Source of the DNA: Bdellovibrio sp. GT3
GTDB taxonomy: Bacteria; Bdellovibrionota; Bdellovibrionia; Bdellovibrionales; Bdellovibrionaceae
Assembly: GCF_037996765.1 (NCBI RefSeq)
Contig: NZ_JBBNAD010000004.1
Span: 620,001 to 684,000 of the forward strand
DNA: 64,000 nucleotides
Reading direction: 5' to 3'
Shown: positions 8,455 through 18,083 of the stretch, in pieces
Layout of the letters: each line of letters begins with the position of its first letter
How positions within the stretch are numbered: position 1 is the stretch's first letter
Position numbers and translations under genes: made by a program
Notes under the pieces: model-generated
Seen by the model: only the letters and a program-made list of their open reading frames with translations
Database searches by the model: none
Told to the model about the DNA's origin: nothing

Positions 8455-9741
8455 TTACGGAGTGATCAAGATGTCCGGAGAGCTGGTCACTGCAGCGCCG
8501 CTTTGGTCCACAGAAACAGCGTTGATCACATAGTAGATTCCAGCTACCAGACCGTCGAGTTCAACAACGTGGTTTGTTACCAGATCGCTGCTGACTGCGG
8601 TATATATAACCTCGCCCGTGAAGAAGTTGGTGATTTTCACCTGACTGCTTGCTGGAATATTTGTTTTCCAAGTAATTGTGGCTTTCGGAGCCGTCGCGTA
8701 AGGAACAATCAAATCTGAAATTGCAAGTGGCTCCTGACTACATGGATTAACCTTTTTCTCAGGCATCTTGAAGTTGGCATTTGCAATTGTTTTCCAGCCT
8801 GATGCTGTCAACCAATTGGTGACATAAGTTGGCTTGCCAGTTCTGGAGCTATAGAATAGTTCGTTGCCTTTTTGACCACAAACCCAGTTGTCCAGAATGG
8901 ACTTCTTATATGCTTTCACGTCTTTGTGGTGCTTCCACATTAAAACGTTGGCGATGTGATTGCGGGCCCCTTGGTAATATAAAACCTTGATAGGCACTTC
9001 TGTCCCAGGCTGCATATTGATGGTTCTATAAGCGCACCCGAAACGTGATGGATGATTACCATCATTATTGATCAGTTCTTTCCATTGGTCCGCTTCTTTA
9101 AAGAAGATACGAGCACCGTCATCAGAGATAACGCCCAGTTCGTATTCGCCAGACTTGTCTGAGTCAGACAATTTCAAAATGGAGTTGTATTCCAATGCGA
9201 AGTTTTCAATCAGAGTATTGCCATCGCCGTCAACCAATACGGAGCCACTTTCAGTGGTAAAGCCCTTGGTGAATTGACGGGTAGGTACGTTGATGGATGG
9301 GAAGTAGAGTTCTTGTTCAAGGCGAATACCCTGGTTGTAGTAGTCCATCACTCCAGTGACAGTACTCATCTCAGGACTTCGAACGATAAGTTTTGCCGCA
9401 AGACCATTTGAGCGTGATTCAGAAGGCGTCCCCGTAAGAGGGTCGCATACAGTCTGATCCGGATTTTCAGGAAATTCAAAAACGGCATTAGGGTCCACAC
9501 CATAGTTGTTACCGCGATAAGAATAAGTAATTCGTTTCAGCAGTCCCAAAGTTTTACGAAGCTCTTCCAGCTTTTGTTTTTCAGTCTTTGCAGCGGAAGA
9601 ACTGGATGACTTTGAACTGGCTGGAGCCCGAGATTCCTGCTTGGGAGGACTAAAGATAGATTTAAGAAAATCCCCCAGCGAGAAAGCGTGAGCCGGAGAA
9701 CATGCCATAGACGCTACAACCAAAACGGCGATTTTTTTCAT
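8455..9741 (-). CDS. Secreted PA14-domain protein
   Basis: 428 aa. Signal peptide (MKKIAVLVVASMACSPAHA), then a Ser-rich linker (about residues 38-52) with a short helix, then a PA14-type beta-barrel around residues 110-260. That domain shows GEYELGVISDDGARIFF, INNDGNH and VLYYQGARNH, the pattern of carbohydrate-binding PA14 domains. The C-terminal ~90 residues look like a fibronectin-III-type module (ATITWKTNIPASSQVKI). By family PA14 modules bind glycans. A lectin-like role on the cell surface or in prey is inference. A TATAAT lies about 80 bases upstream of the start on this strand. Confidence 0.82.
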   Translation of the reverse strand: MKKIAVLVVASMACSPAHAFSLGDFLKSIFSPPKQESRAPASSKSSSSSAAKTEKQKLEELRKTLGLLKRITYSYRGNNYGVDPNAVFEFPENPDQTVCDPLTGTPSESRSNGLAAKLIVRSPEMSTVTGVMDYYNQGIRLEQELYFPSINVPTRQFTKGFTTESGSVLVDGDGNTLIENFALEYNSILKLSDSDKSGEYELGVISDDGARIFFKEADQWKELINNDGNHPSRFGCAYRTINMQPGTEVPIKVLYYQGARNHIANVLMWKHHKDVKAYKKSILDNWVCGQKGNELFYSSRTGKPTYVTNWLTASGWKTIANANFKMPEKKVNPCSQEPLAISDLIVPYATAPKATITWKTNIPASSQVKITNFFTGEVIYTAVSSDLVTNHVVELDGLVAGIYYVINAVSVDQSGAAVTSSPDILITP

Positions 9742-9870
9742 CTTAACGTACCTCTTACGTGAATAACGTCAGAATAACAACTTATGTCGTGGAACAAAAG
9801 ATTTGGTTATTGGCTATATTATAGTGAGACAAACAATGTGAAATTTAGAAAGATTTCTGTAACGATAATC

Positions 9871-12800
9871 TTATAGACCCAGATGAGACTTTATCAAATT
9901 GAGATCTTTTTCAAGCTTCTCATTTTTCTTTTTAAGTTCTTCGTTTTCTTTTTTAAGTTTTTCAAGCTCTGCTTGCGTGCTGCTTTGCACATCTTCAACA
10001 GAGGCTAAGCGGCGATCCTGAGAACTGACTTTCGCATCCGTCGCCGTGATCTTCGCATAGAGAGATTTCACTGCTTCGATAAGCGGTGCAACCAAGTGAT
10101 CATAGGCAACCGCTTTTAAACCTGATTTTGGATCCGTATAAACAACTTCCGGGAAGACCTGTTCAACATCCTGAGCGATGACGCCCACTTGCTTTTGCTC
10201 AGTGAAACGATTTTTGTCGATATAGGTGTAAGACACACCATCGAGTTTCAGGATGTTATCCAATGAGTTCTGCAGGGGAGTGATATCTTCTTTAAGTCTT
10301 CTATCTGAAGAAGACAGACATCCCGCCGAAGTACAAATTGTTGTGCCGGCAATTCGGTAATTGGTGCTGGTGTTGATGTCGCCACCCACATCCAAGCGGT
10401 AGGCAGGTAAACCGACCCCAATACCCACGCTACCTGTATTTGTCATGACGAAGTTGATATTTAAAGTTGGAGAGTTGTCGGCCTTGGTCATGAACATGAT
10501 TTTGCCGCCATAGCCAGCCGCTCCTCCGGACCCGTCAGTAAAGGCTTGAATGGATGCCAGAGTTTTGTTGCCACTGTTGTTGGAGGCAATGAAGTTCATT
10601 TTTCCGGCAGTTGTTCCCGCACTTACTGTGGCAAGAGGGTTATTCATTTCCAATATGCCGGAATCAGCTGTAGTGGCGCCGGGACCGTTGAGGGTAAGAA
10701 CACCGGGACCATTGGCGCCTGCAATATTCGTGATGGGACCGCCGAATGCCGCAGCACCACTCGCATCAATCACGAAGCGTGTTTTCGCCGCGATATCATC
10801 ATTGATTGCGAAAGCTCCTGAACCGTATGCCGAACCGGTGCCTCCCGTATTCAATGTGAAACTCTTATTGGAATTGAAATTTGTGATATTCAGTGCGGTG
10901 CCTGTTGCTGCCGTGCCACCCACGGAAAGAGGGTAGGCCGAGTTACTTACACCAATACCCACGTTGCCCGCGGGGTTGATGTTGATGCGTGTGGCGCCAG
11001 CAGTTTTAATATTTAAGTTATATGAATCATTTAAACCAATATTGGCATCAGCACCGAAGGAGTTTCCGCCATTTACAAAGAAATTGGGAACAACCCATTT
11101 CAAACCGTTTGCTTCCGCGGAATCAGAGACCAAGAATTGGCCATTTGTGCCCGCTGGCAAACGAGTGTTGGCTGTGCCGCTAGAAACTACCAAATCACCT
11201 TTGGTGGTCAAAGGCGAAAGATTGTTGAATGCGACAGCCTTCGTTGAGCCACCAGTTCCACCTTGTGTGATCGGCAGGATAACGGAAAGACCGCCGGCAA
11301 CCACGTTCGTCAGTTGTGAACCATCAACAGCAGGGAGTCGGGCGGAGGAATCCAGCGCTACTACTTTGTTCGCTGTGGTGCCCGTATCCACTTGCAGAGA
11401 ACCGGTATTTAAAAACAACCCTGAACTGATGTTCAGTCCGATGCTTGAGCCGGTCACATTCAGTGGAGCAAGTGTTCCAAGGGCTGCATAGGTGCCAGGG
11501 CCGGTTCTTTGAACAAGGCCGGTGCCGGTTATCGTGCTTAAATCAGGTGCGGAACTGACACTGATAATACCTGATGCTGCAGACAGACCGGAACCTGCTT
11601 GCATCACACCCATAGTGGATGAAGAGGCGCTCGATACACTAATCAGTGGTGTCGTGGATCCGTTTGTCACACTGATTGGAGAAGTTCCCGAAACACTTGT
11701 CACACCAGAACCCGCCACACCCAATGTTTGAGTCGTAGATCCATCCCAAAATTTGATTTGGTTGGACGTGGAGTTAAACCAGACTTTTCCTTTATCAGCA
11801 GTGGACAAGGACGGGTCAGTTATATTGTTTGAAAGATGCAGGGATTTATTCGCTGACATCGTCACGAAGCCGACGTTGGTAAGATTATTGCCACCCATGT
11901 CGATGGCACCAGACATCGAGCCGCCAGCCAAAGGAAGTTTGGTGGCATCCGTGCTGGATGGAGTGATCCATTGCAAGGCGGAGCCAGAGTACGAAAGGAC
12001 CTGTCCCGCTGTGGCTCCGGTTGGAATTTCTTTTGGTGTGTTGGTCAGGGCAGAGCCATCGACCGCTGGAAGTTTGCCAGTTGCATCGAGTTTGACGATT
12101 TGGCCGGCGCTGGTTCCAGTGTTCACTCGCGCGACGCCGGAAGTGACTTGTATCCCTGATGTTGCCAGGTCTGTGTCGAATTGGACAAGGCCCTTCACAG
12201 AATAAGATGAATCCCCTGGAGTTGAGCCGGAAAGATCATCTGCCACCGAGAATGCGGTGCCGTTGTATTTAAGAATTTTTCCGGCAGCCAGTCCGGTCAT
12301 ATCAAGATTAACACCTTTGATACGATTAACCACGGTTGCGCCTTGAGTGCCACCGACATCACCGGCCAGGGAGCCCGTGAAATTCGTCGCTGTTTGCGCG
12401 GTCAATGTTCCGCCGGTATAAGCTGAAAGCAAAGAATCCAAAGTCGTGTAGCGGGCTAAAACACTTTCCAGATTGGCCTGAGTCGTGCCCAGCGCTGCAT
12501 TCACCTGCAAGAAGTCCGAAGCCCCTTTGTCAGCAAGTTTTTGCGAGTTGATGGACGTGGGAATATTTCCGACGGTCACATCAGGAGTCAAATCTGTGCC
12601 AGCAACATTGATGCGTAGGGCGCGCGTGGTGAAACCCGCCATCGACACGGCCGAAGCACCTTGGCAGTTTACAGAACCCGCAGATGCAAAAATGCGATCC
12701 GCAGTGTTGTTGGTGGTATCCGTGCGTGTGCCGGTGCCGACGATGACAGAAAATTCTCCCACCGAACCCGGAGTGATGTTTTGAGTTTCAGAATAAAGAA

Positions 12801-12969
12801 CACAAGAACCGTACAGAACCGAGAAAGTCACAGTTTGCGGCGCAGTGATGGGAGTGCCACCAGAGTCGGTCAACACGCCCTCATAAGTCAGCAAAGAGCC
12901 CGGAGACACTGCCAGGGCCGCTTTGGCAAAGAATACGAAGAAGAGTGAAATCATGAAGCGTGTTTTCAT
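9871..12969 (-). CDS. Trimeric fibre/adhesin with S74 intramolecular chaperone (MAT-like)
   Basis: 1032 aa. A signal peptide (MKTRFMISLFFVFFAKAALA) leads to an N-terminal beta domain (~20-150), then Ser/Thr/Gly-rich shaft repeats. Two near-identical linkers, LPAVDGSALTN and LPAVDGSQLTN, recur about 240 residues apart. The C-terminus has the S74 endosialidase-type chaperone (SDRRLKEDITPL from about residue 888, GVIAQDVEQVFPEVV) and ends in a charged coiled coil (~965-1030). S74 domains drive trimerisation of phage tail fibres. Bdellovibrio uses chimeric trimeric fibres of this layout (MAT proteins) to recognise prey, so a prey-binding or surface role is likely. The start codon overlaps the upstream lipoprotein stop (ATGA). 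No other phage gene is nearby. Confidence 0.88.
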   Translation of the reverse strand: MKTRFMISLFFVFFAKAALAVSPGSLLTYEGVLTDSGGTPITAPQTVTFSVLYGSCVLYSETQNITPGSVGEFSVIVGTGTRTDTTNNTADRIFASAGSVNCQGASAVSMAGFTTRALRINVAGTDLTPDVTVGNIPTSINSQKLADKGASDFLQVNAALGTTQANLESVLARYTTLDSLLSAYTGGTLTAQTATNFTGSLAGDVGGTQGATVVNRIKGVNLDMTGLAAGKILKYNGTAFSVADDLSGSTPGDSSYSVKGLVQFDTDLATSGIQVTSGVARVNTGTSAGQIVKLDATGKLPAVDGSALTNTPKEIPTGATAGQVLSYSGSALQWITPSSTDATKLPLAGGSMSGAIDMGGNNLTNVGFVTMSANKSLHLSNNITDPSLSTADKGKVWFNSTSNQIKFWDGSTTQTLGVAGSGVTSVSGTSPISVTNGSTTPLISVSSASSSTMGVMQAGSGLSAASGIISVSSAPDLSTITGTGLVQRTGPGTYAALGTLAPLNVTGSSIGLNISSGLFLNTGSLQVDTGTTANKVVALDSSARLPAVDGSQLTNVVAGGLSVILPITQGGTGGSTKAVAFNNLSPLTTKGDLVVSSGTANTRLPAGTNGQFLVSDSAEANGLKWVVPNFFVNGGNSFGADANIGLNDSYNLNIKTAGATRININPAGNVGIGVSNSAYPLSVGGTAATGTALNITNFNSNKSFTLNTGGTGSAYGSGAFAINDDIAAKTRFVIDASGAAAFGGPITNIAGANGPGVLTLNGPGATTADSGILEMNNPLATVSAGTTAGKMNFIASNNSGNKTLASIQAFTDGSGGAAGYGGKIMFMTKADNSPTLNINFVMTNTGSVGIGVGLPAYRLDVGGDINTSTNYRIAGTTICTSAGCLSSSDRRLKEDITPLQNSLDNILKLDGVSYTYIDKNRFTEQKQVGVIAQDVEQVFPEVVYTDPKSGLKAVAYDHLVAPLIEAVKSLYAKITATDAKVSSQDRRLASVEDVQSSTQAELEKLKKENEELKKKNEKLEKDLNLIKSHLGL

Positions 12970-13535
12970 TGAGACACCCTTCCCTGAATCACGAAGCTGC
13001 CACCGGAGGCTGTTCTTTGTTGATGAGAAACGATGCGGCCTTTAAGAACCATGCCGGAGCCCGTTTGAATTTGGGCTCCCGCCAAGACGCCTTGTTTGAT
13101 TTGTGCCGGTGGCACAAAGCGGACAGTGGCGTCGCGTTCAACGTATTGGCCGGAAGCGCGGGACCATGCACGGAAGTTCACTGTGAAAGTGTCACCGTTG
13201 TTGATCGTCATCGAGTTCATCGGTGCTTTCGTATTGGACAGATCAATTTGAAATTTGCCATCGGTGGAACACATCACAGTGTCTGAATCATAAGTGGTGG
13301 AGGAGATCCAGGTGGAGCCTCCATCAAATGATAGATCTACAGAAGTTATAAAACGCGAGCACTCCGCATTCAGCGAGATAGACGATAAAGTGGAAGTGAC
13401 ATGGTCTTTGCTGGGTTTGAACTCGAAGTTATCGATGGGACGCAAAAATGAGACCTTCGGATCTGCATCCGAACATCCCAAAATAAAAAGTACAGAGAAT
13501 ACAGCCACTAAGGACTGAACAAATTCTTTTTGCAT
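12966..13535 (-). CDS. Lipoprotein co-encoded with the fibre
   Basis: 189 aa. A leader with lipobox (VLFILGC, Cys21) precedes a beta-rich domain containing VDLSFDGGSTWISS, which resembles an Ig/fibronectin-like fold, and an unstructured Gly/Ser-rich tail. No named family recognised. It overlaps the fibre start by four bases (ATGA), so the two proteins are almost certainly co-translated. An anchoring or secretion role for the fibre at the outer membrane is inference. There is no Shine-Dalgarno; a bipartite hairpin ends right at the start codon. Confidence 0.78.
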   Translation of the reverse strand: MQKEFVQSLVAVFSVLFILGCSDADPKVSFLRPIDNFEFKPSKDHVTSTLSSISLNAECSRFITSVDLSFDGGSTWISSTTYDSDTVMCSTDGKFQIDLSNTKAPMNSMTINNGDTFTVNFRAWSRASGQYVERDATVRFVPPAQIKQGVLAGAQIQTGSGMVLKGRIVSHQQRTASGGSFVIQGRVSQ

Positions 13536-13572
13536 CTACAGAAATATCGGAATAATCCAATACTTACTGTAG
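13536..13572 (-). promoter_or_regulatory. Hairpin abutting the lipoprotein-fibre operon start
   Basis: On the minus strand CTACAG and CTGTAG close a stem that also holds TATTGGA / TCCGATA (one T-G wobble) with a TTAT loop. The 37-base element fills nearly the whole gap after the MATE stop and touches the ATG at 13535. It could gate translation, or its GATATT could be a -10 for a leaderless transcript. Confidence 0.5.
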
Positions 13573-13577
13573 TACTA

Positions 13578-14924
13578 CTAAGCAATGAATCTCTTACTGA
13601 GACGGTGAAAGCGATATGTTAGTAGGATTGAGGCAAAAATGAGTCCTATCAAAAGTCCTATCCATATTCCGACCGGTCCGACCCCCAGGTGAAAGGCCAG
13701 CAAGTAACCGCCCGGCAAGCCCATAATCCAGTAAGCAAAAAACGCAATCACACTCGGCCATTGAGTATCACTCATGCCACGAAGTGCACCGATGGCAACA
13801 GCCTGAACGCCGTCGAAAACTTCAAACAACGCGACGACCACGAAAAACTGCGCGGCCCATGCAATAACATCTGGATCAGAAACATAAAGAGTCGGGAACC
13901 AGTGGCGCAGGATCAGGAATCCCAATCCGCACAAACTCATGTAGGCGCCCCCCAGCATGATGGATGTCAGGCCCGCGTGACGAGCCATTTTGTAATCGCC
14001 GCGGCCCAATTCAAAGCCCACGCGAATACTTGAGGCGATGCCGATTCCCAGTGTCACCATGAAACTTGTTGAGGCAAGGCTGATGGCGATTTGATGAGCT
14101 GCCAATGGCACCGCTCCAAACCAACCCATCATCACCGCGCAGGATGCAAAGGCGCCCACTTCAAAAAAGAAAGTGAAGCCATTTGGAATCCCTAAGCGAA
14201 TCATGTTTTTCAAAGTCTGTTGATCAAAGGAATGTATCCACGGATTTTTTAGATAGCGTTTAAATTCCGGATGCAGATGCACGTAGGCGATCATCGCCAG
14301 CATCATGATCGTGCGGGCCCAGAAGCTTGCCCATGCGGCTCCGTCCAGACCCATTTTCGGGAAACCCCAGTGGCCATGAATCAAAACCCAGTTGCCGACC
14401 ACGTTGAAAAGGACGCCAACAATCATCACGTACATGGCGACTTTGGTGCGACCAATCCCGTCAGTGAATTGTTTGTAGGCCTGGTAAATTAAGGCCGGCA
14501 GAATCGACATCGCGATGATTTTATAAAAACTGGTTCCGGCTTTTAGTATTTCCGGCGTTTGACCAAAAATGTGCAGATAGGGAAGCAAGCCCATCAGAAT
14601 TGCGGTGATGACCGCTCCAATCCCGACGGCAATAATCAGACTGTGCCCCAAGAGCACTCCACCGCGTGGGTGGTCATCCTGTCCTTGAGCGTGAGCAAAC
14701 ATCGCCGTCATCGGAGCGAGCATGCCCAAACCAAAAATCAAAAAGACGATATAGACACTTCCCGCAAATGCAGAAGCACCCAAGGCCACCGGCCCCAGAG
14801 CGCCCACCATCAAAGTGTCAGCCAGTTGGATCAGGTTCTGACCCAATTGTCCGACAATGATAGGACCGGCAAGTTTTAAAAGTAATTTAGACTCGTGAAT
14901 GGTCTCAGATCGCAAGAACTTCAT
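13578..14924 (-). CDS. MATE-family efflux transporter (NorM-like)
   Basis: 448 aa with about 12 membrane helices in two homologous halves. The N-terminal KLAGPIIVGQLGQNLIQLADTLMVGALGPVALGA segment is the first MATE repeat, and the acidic/aromatic pattern in helix 1 and helix 7 is typical. By family it is a Na+ or H+ driven exporter of cationic drugs and metabolites. Its start overlaps the end of the Nfu gene by 20 bases, so they are co-transcribed; the fibre operon follows 42 bases after its stop. Confidence 0.92.
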   Translation of the reverse strand: MKFLRSETIHESKLLLKLAGPIIVGQLGQNLIQLADTLMVGALGPVALGASAFAGSVYIVFLIFGLGMLAPMTAMFAHAQGQDDHPRGGVLLGHSLIIAVGIGAVITAILMGLLPYLHIFGQTPEILKAGTSFYKIIAMSILPALIYQAYKQFTDGIGRTKVAMYVMIVGVLFNVVGNWVLIHGHWGFPKMGLDGAAWASFWARTIMMLAMIAYVHLHPEFKRYLKNPWIHSFDQQTLKNMIRLGIPNGFTFFFEVGAFASCAVMMGWFGAVPLAAHQIAISLASTSFMVTLGIGIASSIRVGFELGRGDYKMARHAGLTSIMLGGAYMSLCGLGFLILRHWFPTLYVSDPDVIAWAAQFFVVVALFEVFDGVQAVAIGALRGMSDTQWPSVIAFFAYWIMGLPGGYLLAFHLGVGPVGIWIGLLIGLIFASILLTYRFHRLSKRFIA

Positions 14925-15459
14925 GAATTTCCGGGAACAATTCTTTCATACGAACTTCGATACCGTCTTTCAAAGTCGCCTGAGAAGAAGGGCAGCCCGC
15001 GCAGGCGCCACGCATATGGATGTAAAGCTTGCCGTCTTCGAATTTATTGAAAACGATATCGCCGCCGTCCAACGCCACCACTGGGCGGATTTCGCGATTC
15101 AAAACGGATTTGATGTTTCTCACCATGGGGGAGTCGTTGGGATCATCAACATCAGTGTGCTGAACGATTTTAACAACCACAGGCTCTTTGCTGTCCATGT
15201 GTTCCTGAATAAGGCCACTCAATGGCTGAGCCAAGAGTTCCCAGTCGACCCAGTCTTGCTTGGTCACAGTGATGAAATCAGAACCCACGTAAACGGAGCT
15301 GGTCCAAGGAAAGCCGAAGATTTTAGTCGCCAGCGGAGAGCGCTCTGCTTCTTGCGCAGAGGGACAATCAAAGCCCTCGTCTGCCACTTTGGTGTGCAAA
15401 AGGAACTTCATGGTCGCTGGATTTGGTGTGGCTTCGAAGGAAACTCTGTTTGTGCTCAT
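14905..15459 (-). CDS. NfuA-type Fe-S cluster carrier (Nfu N-terminal + NifU C-terminal)
   Basis: 184 aa. The N-terminal domain (ATPNPATMKFLL) is the Nfu/Scaffold N domain of mitochondrial NFU1-type proteins, and the C-terminal NifU domain carries the conserved CAGCPSS (CxxC) that binds a bridging 4Fe-4S cluster between two monomers. It would deliver clusters to cytoplasmic Fe-S enzymes. The start at 15459 is set by AGAGGT six bases upstream; a longer frame begins at 15489. The 20-base overlap with the MATE gene makes an operon, with no obvious functional link. Confidence 0.92.
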   Translation of the reverse strand: MSTNRVSFEATPNPATMKFLLHTKVADEGFDCPSAQEAERSPLATKIFGFPWTSSVYVGSDFITVTKQDWVDWELLAQPLSGLIQEHMDSKEPVVVKIVQHTDVDDPNDSPMVRNIKSVLNREIRPVVALDGGDIVFNKFEDGKLYIHMRGACAGCPSSQATLKDGIEVRMKELFPEIHEVLAI

Positions 15460-15637
15460 CGTGGTACCTCTGGGAAAATCGATGCCCACATTATACCACG
15501 GCTTCCCTAATGAAAAGGACCAGTACTGCGGGGTGTGTTATTTTCAGTCAGAATGTTGATTATCCCTAGAAAGTTCACTACCTTTGAGCCCGCTAATTGA
15601 CTGAGCATTCACATTTTTTACCATTTCTGGAGAATAC

Positions 15638-16564
15638 ATGACACCAAGAGTTAGAGAGATTTTGAGCTGGTACGGATCCGACAACCCAGGCGTTTTGACG
15701 AACCTGGCTCGTATTATGAACCACGGTAAATTGGCGGGAACTGGTAAGATGGTTATTCTTCCGGTGGATCAAGGTTTCGAACACGGTCCGGCTCGTTCAT
15801 TTGCAAAAAATCCAGATGGTTATGATCCTAACTATCATATCGAGTTGGCGATCGAATCTGGTTGCAACGCTTATGCAGCACCACTTGGTTTCATTGAAGC
15901 TGTGTCTCGTGACTACGCTGGCGAAATTCCATTGATCTTGAAAATCAACAACTCTGAAACTCTTTACGGCAACAAAGCGCCAATCTCTGCAGTGACGTCT
16001 TACATCGACGATGCTTTGAGACTGGGTTGCGTGGGTATCGGTTTCACAATCTACCCGGGCTCTGCAGAACGCAAAACCATGTACGAAGAGATCGCTGAAG
16101 CATCTCGCTTGGCAAAACAAGCGGGTCTGGTTGTGGTTATCTGGTCTTACGCTCGTGGTGAGCAGATCTCTAAAGATGGTGAAACAGCTATCGACGTGAT
16201 CGCATACTCTGCACACATCGCAGCTCAATTGGGCGCACACATCATCAAAGTAAAACCACCAACAGCACACATTGAGCAAGCAGCGGCTGCAAAAGTCTAC
16301 GCTGAACAAGGTATCAAAGTTTCCACTCTGACTGATCGTATCCGTCACGTGGTTCAATCCTGCTTCAACGGCAAACGCATCGTGATCTTCTCCGGTGGTG
16401 AGGCTAAAGGCACTGAAGAGCTTCTGAAAGAAGTTCAGGAGATGGCACAAGGTGGAGGCTTCGGTTCCATCATGGGCCGTAATGCATTCCAACGTCCTAA
16501 GAAGGAAGCAATCGCTCTTCTTCAAGGTGTGATGGAAGCTTTTGCCGGTAAAAAACTTAACTAA
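15638..16564 (+). CDS. fbaB: Class I fructose-bisphosphate aldolase, archaeal/DhnA type
   Basis: 308 aa, FbaB/DhnA family. It cleaves fructose-1,6-bisphosphate to DHAP and glyceraldehyde-3-phosphate through a Lys Schiff base, without metal. Visible signatures are ILPVDQGFEHGP near the N-terminus, IKINNSETLYG, GFTIYPGS, the HIIKVKPP segment that contains the likely Schiff-base Lys, and IFSGGEAKG for phosphate binding. TGGAGA lies just before the ATG. Codon choice looks strongly biased, consistent with high expression. lysS follows closely and could be co-transcribed. Confidence 0.93.
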   Translation: MTPRVREILSWYGSDNPGVLTNLARIMNHGKLAGTGKMVILPVDQGFEHGPARSFAKNPDGYDPNYHIELAIESGCNAYAAPLGFIEAVSRDYAGEIPLILKINNSETLYGNKAPISAVTSYIDDALRLGCVGIGFTIYPGSAERKTMYEEIAEASRLAKQAGLVVVIWSYARGEQISKDGETAIDVIAYSAHIAAQLGAHIIKVKPPTAHIEQAAAAKVYAEQGIKVSTLTDRIRHVVQSCFNGKRIVIFSGGEAKGTEELLKEVQEMAQGGGFGSIMGRNAFQRPKKEAIALLQGVMEAFAGKKLN

Positions 16565-16587
16565 GCCTTTTTAGGTATTTGGAAACT

Positions 16588-18066
16588 ATGTCGATTCAAG
16601 AAAACGCGCTTCGCGCGGAGAAACGTAAAAAATTACACGCCCTTCGCGAGAAGGGCATTAATCCGTATCCATACACGTTTGAAAATAAAACGGCGATCGC
16701 TGAGATCGTGGAAAAACACGCAGCTGGTTTGCAAGCAGGCGAAAAGAAGCCTGAATCTGTATACCGTATTGCGGGTCGTTTGATGACTTTGCGTGCGATG
16801 GGTAAGGCTTGCTTCTTTAACGTTCAGGACCAAACAGGGACTGTTCAAGTTTACGTAAAAACTGAAGAGTTGGCAGAGAAAGAAAAAGCCGCATTTGATC
16901 TTGTGGACCTTGGCGACATCGTGGGTGTTGAAGGTTACGTTTTCAAATCACAAAAGGGTGAATTCTCCATTTACCTAAAGCACTTCGAAATTTTGACAAA
17001 AACGATCGAACCATTGCCAGAGAAATTCCACGGCGTGCAAGACGTAGAGATCAAGTACCGTCACAGACATTTGGATTTGATGACGGATGCGGATTCTCGC
17101 AAGGTTTTCGTAACTCGTTCTAAAATCATCTCTGAAATCCGCAGATTCCTGGATTCTCGCGGTTTCATGGAAGTTGAAACTCCAACACTTCAGCCAATCT
17201 ATGGTGGTGCAGCGGCGACTCCGTTCACAACTCATCACAAAGCATTGGATATGAAATTGTACATGAGAATTTCGCCAGAGCTTTACCTGAAACGTCTTTT
17301 GGTGGGCGGCTTCGAGAAAGTTTACGAAATTTCCAAAAACTTCCGTAACGAAGGTATCGACAGAACTCACAATCCGGAGTTCTCGCTGCTTGAGTTCTAC
17401 GAAGCTTACACAGACTACAATTATCAAATGGATCAATTCGAGGAACTTGTTTCTCAATTGGCTTTGAAAATCACGGGCAGCATGAAGGTTTCTTACCAAG
17501 GTAAGGAAATCGATTTCACGCCGCCATGGAGACGTTTGACGGTTCACGACGGTGTTCGTGAATACGCGAAGATTGATCCGGATAAGGCAACTGATCAGGA
17601 GCTTTTCGAAGCGGTAAACAAAATGGGCGGCGACCTGGATGCTCCAGGAAAACGCGGCGAAATGATCATGGAGTTGTTCGAGCTGACAGCGGAACAACAT
17701 TTGTGGCAGCCAACATTTGTTATGGATCATCCGAAAGAAATCTCTCCATTGACGAAAATTCACCGCGGTGATGATCGCCTGGTAGAGCGTTTTGAGCCAT
17801 TCGCAGCTTGCATGGAAATCGGCAACTCATACTCAGAGTTGAATGATCCGGAAGACCAATTGGCACGTTTGAAAGAACAAGAAGCATCTCGTGGTACGGA
17901 CGAAGAAGCTCATCCGATGGATGAAGATTTCTTGTTGGCCATCGATGCAGGTATGCCTCCAACAGGGGGTGTAGGCTTGGGTATTGAACGTATCGTAATG
18001 ATTCTGACAGACAGACCGTCTATCCGAGACATTATTTTCTTCCCTACCATGAGGATAACTAAGTAG
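16588..18066 (+). CDS. lysS: Lysyl-tRNA synthetase, class II
   Basis: 492 aa. It charges tRNA-Lys using ATP. An N-terminal OB-fold anticodon-binding domain (~50-160; IAGRLMTLRAMGKACFF) is followed by the class II core with motif 1 (VETPTLQPIYGGA), motif 2 (FRNEGIDRTHNPEFSLLEFY) and motif 3 (GVGLGIERIVMILTD). The family length is normal. I start at ATG 16588 (MSIQENALRAEK) rather than the TTG three codons upstream. It follows fbaB by 23 bases and is followed by a REP-like hairpin rather than a T-tract terminator. Confidence 0.96.
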   Translation: MSIQENALRAEKRKKLHALREKGINPYPYTFENKTAIAEIVEKHAAGLQAGEKKPESVYRIAGRLMTLRAMGKACFFNVQDQTGTVQVYVKTEELAEKEKAAFDLVDLGDIVGVEGYVFKSQKGEFSIYLKHFEILTKTIEPLPEKFHGVQDVEIKYRHRHLDLMTDADSRKVFVTRSKIISEIRRFLDSRGFMEVETPTLQPIYGGAAATPFTTHHKALDMKLYMRISPELYLKRLLVGGFEKVYEISKNFRNEGIDRTHNPEFSLLEFYEAYTDYNYQMDQFEELVSQLALKITGSMKVSYQGKEIDFTPPWRRLTVHDGVREYAKIDPDKATDQELFEAVNKMGGDLDAPGKRGEMIMELFELTAEQHLWQPTFVMDHPKEISPLTKIHRGDDRLVERFEPFAACMEIGNSYSELNDPEDQLARLKEQEASRGTDEEAHPMDEDFLLAIDAGMPPTGGVGLGIERIVMILTDRPSIRDIIFFPTMRITK

Positions 18067-18083
18067 GATAGTGGAAGCGGCCC

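Noticed and set aside
10546-12205. Long open frames on the + strand opposite the fibre gene
   Set aside because: They mirror the Ser/Thr/Gly-rich repeat coding of the fibre and have no ribosome sites or family content.
9871-13535. Prophage because of the S74 tail-fibre domain
   Set aside because: No other phage gene, integrase or att site nearby; signal peptide and lipoprotein partner fit a host surface protein.
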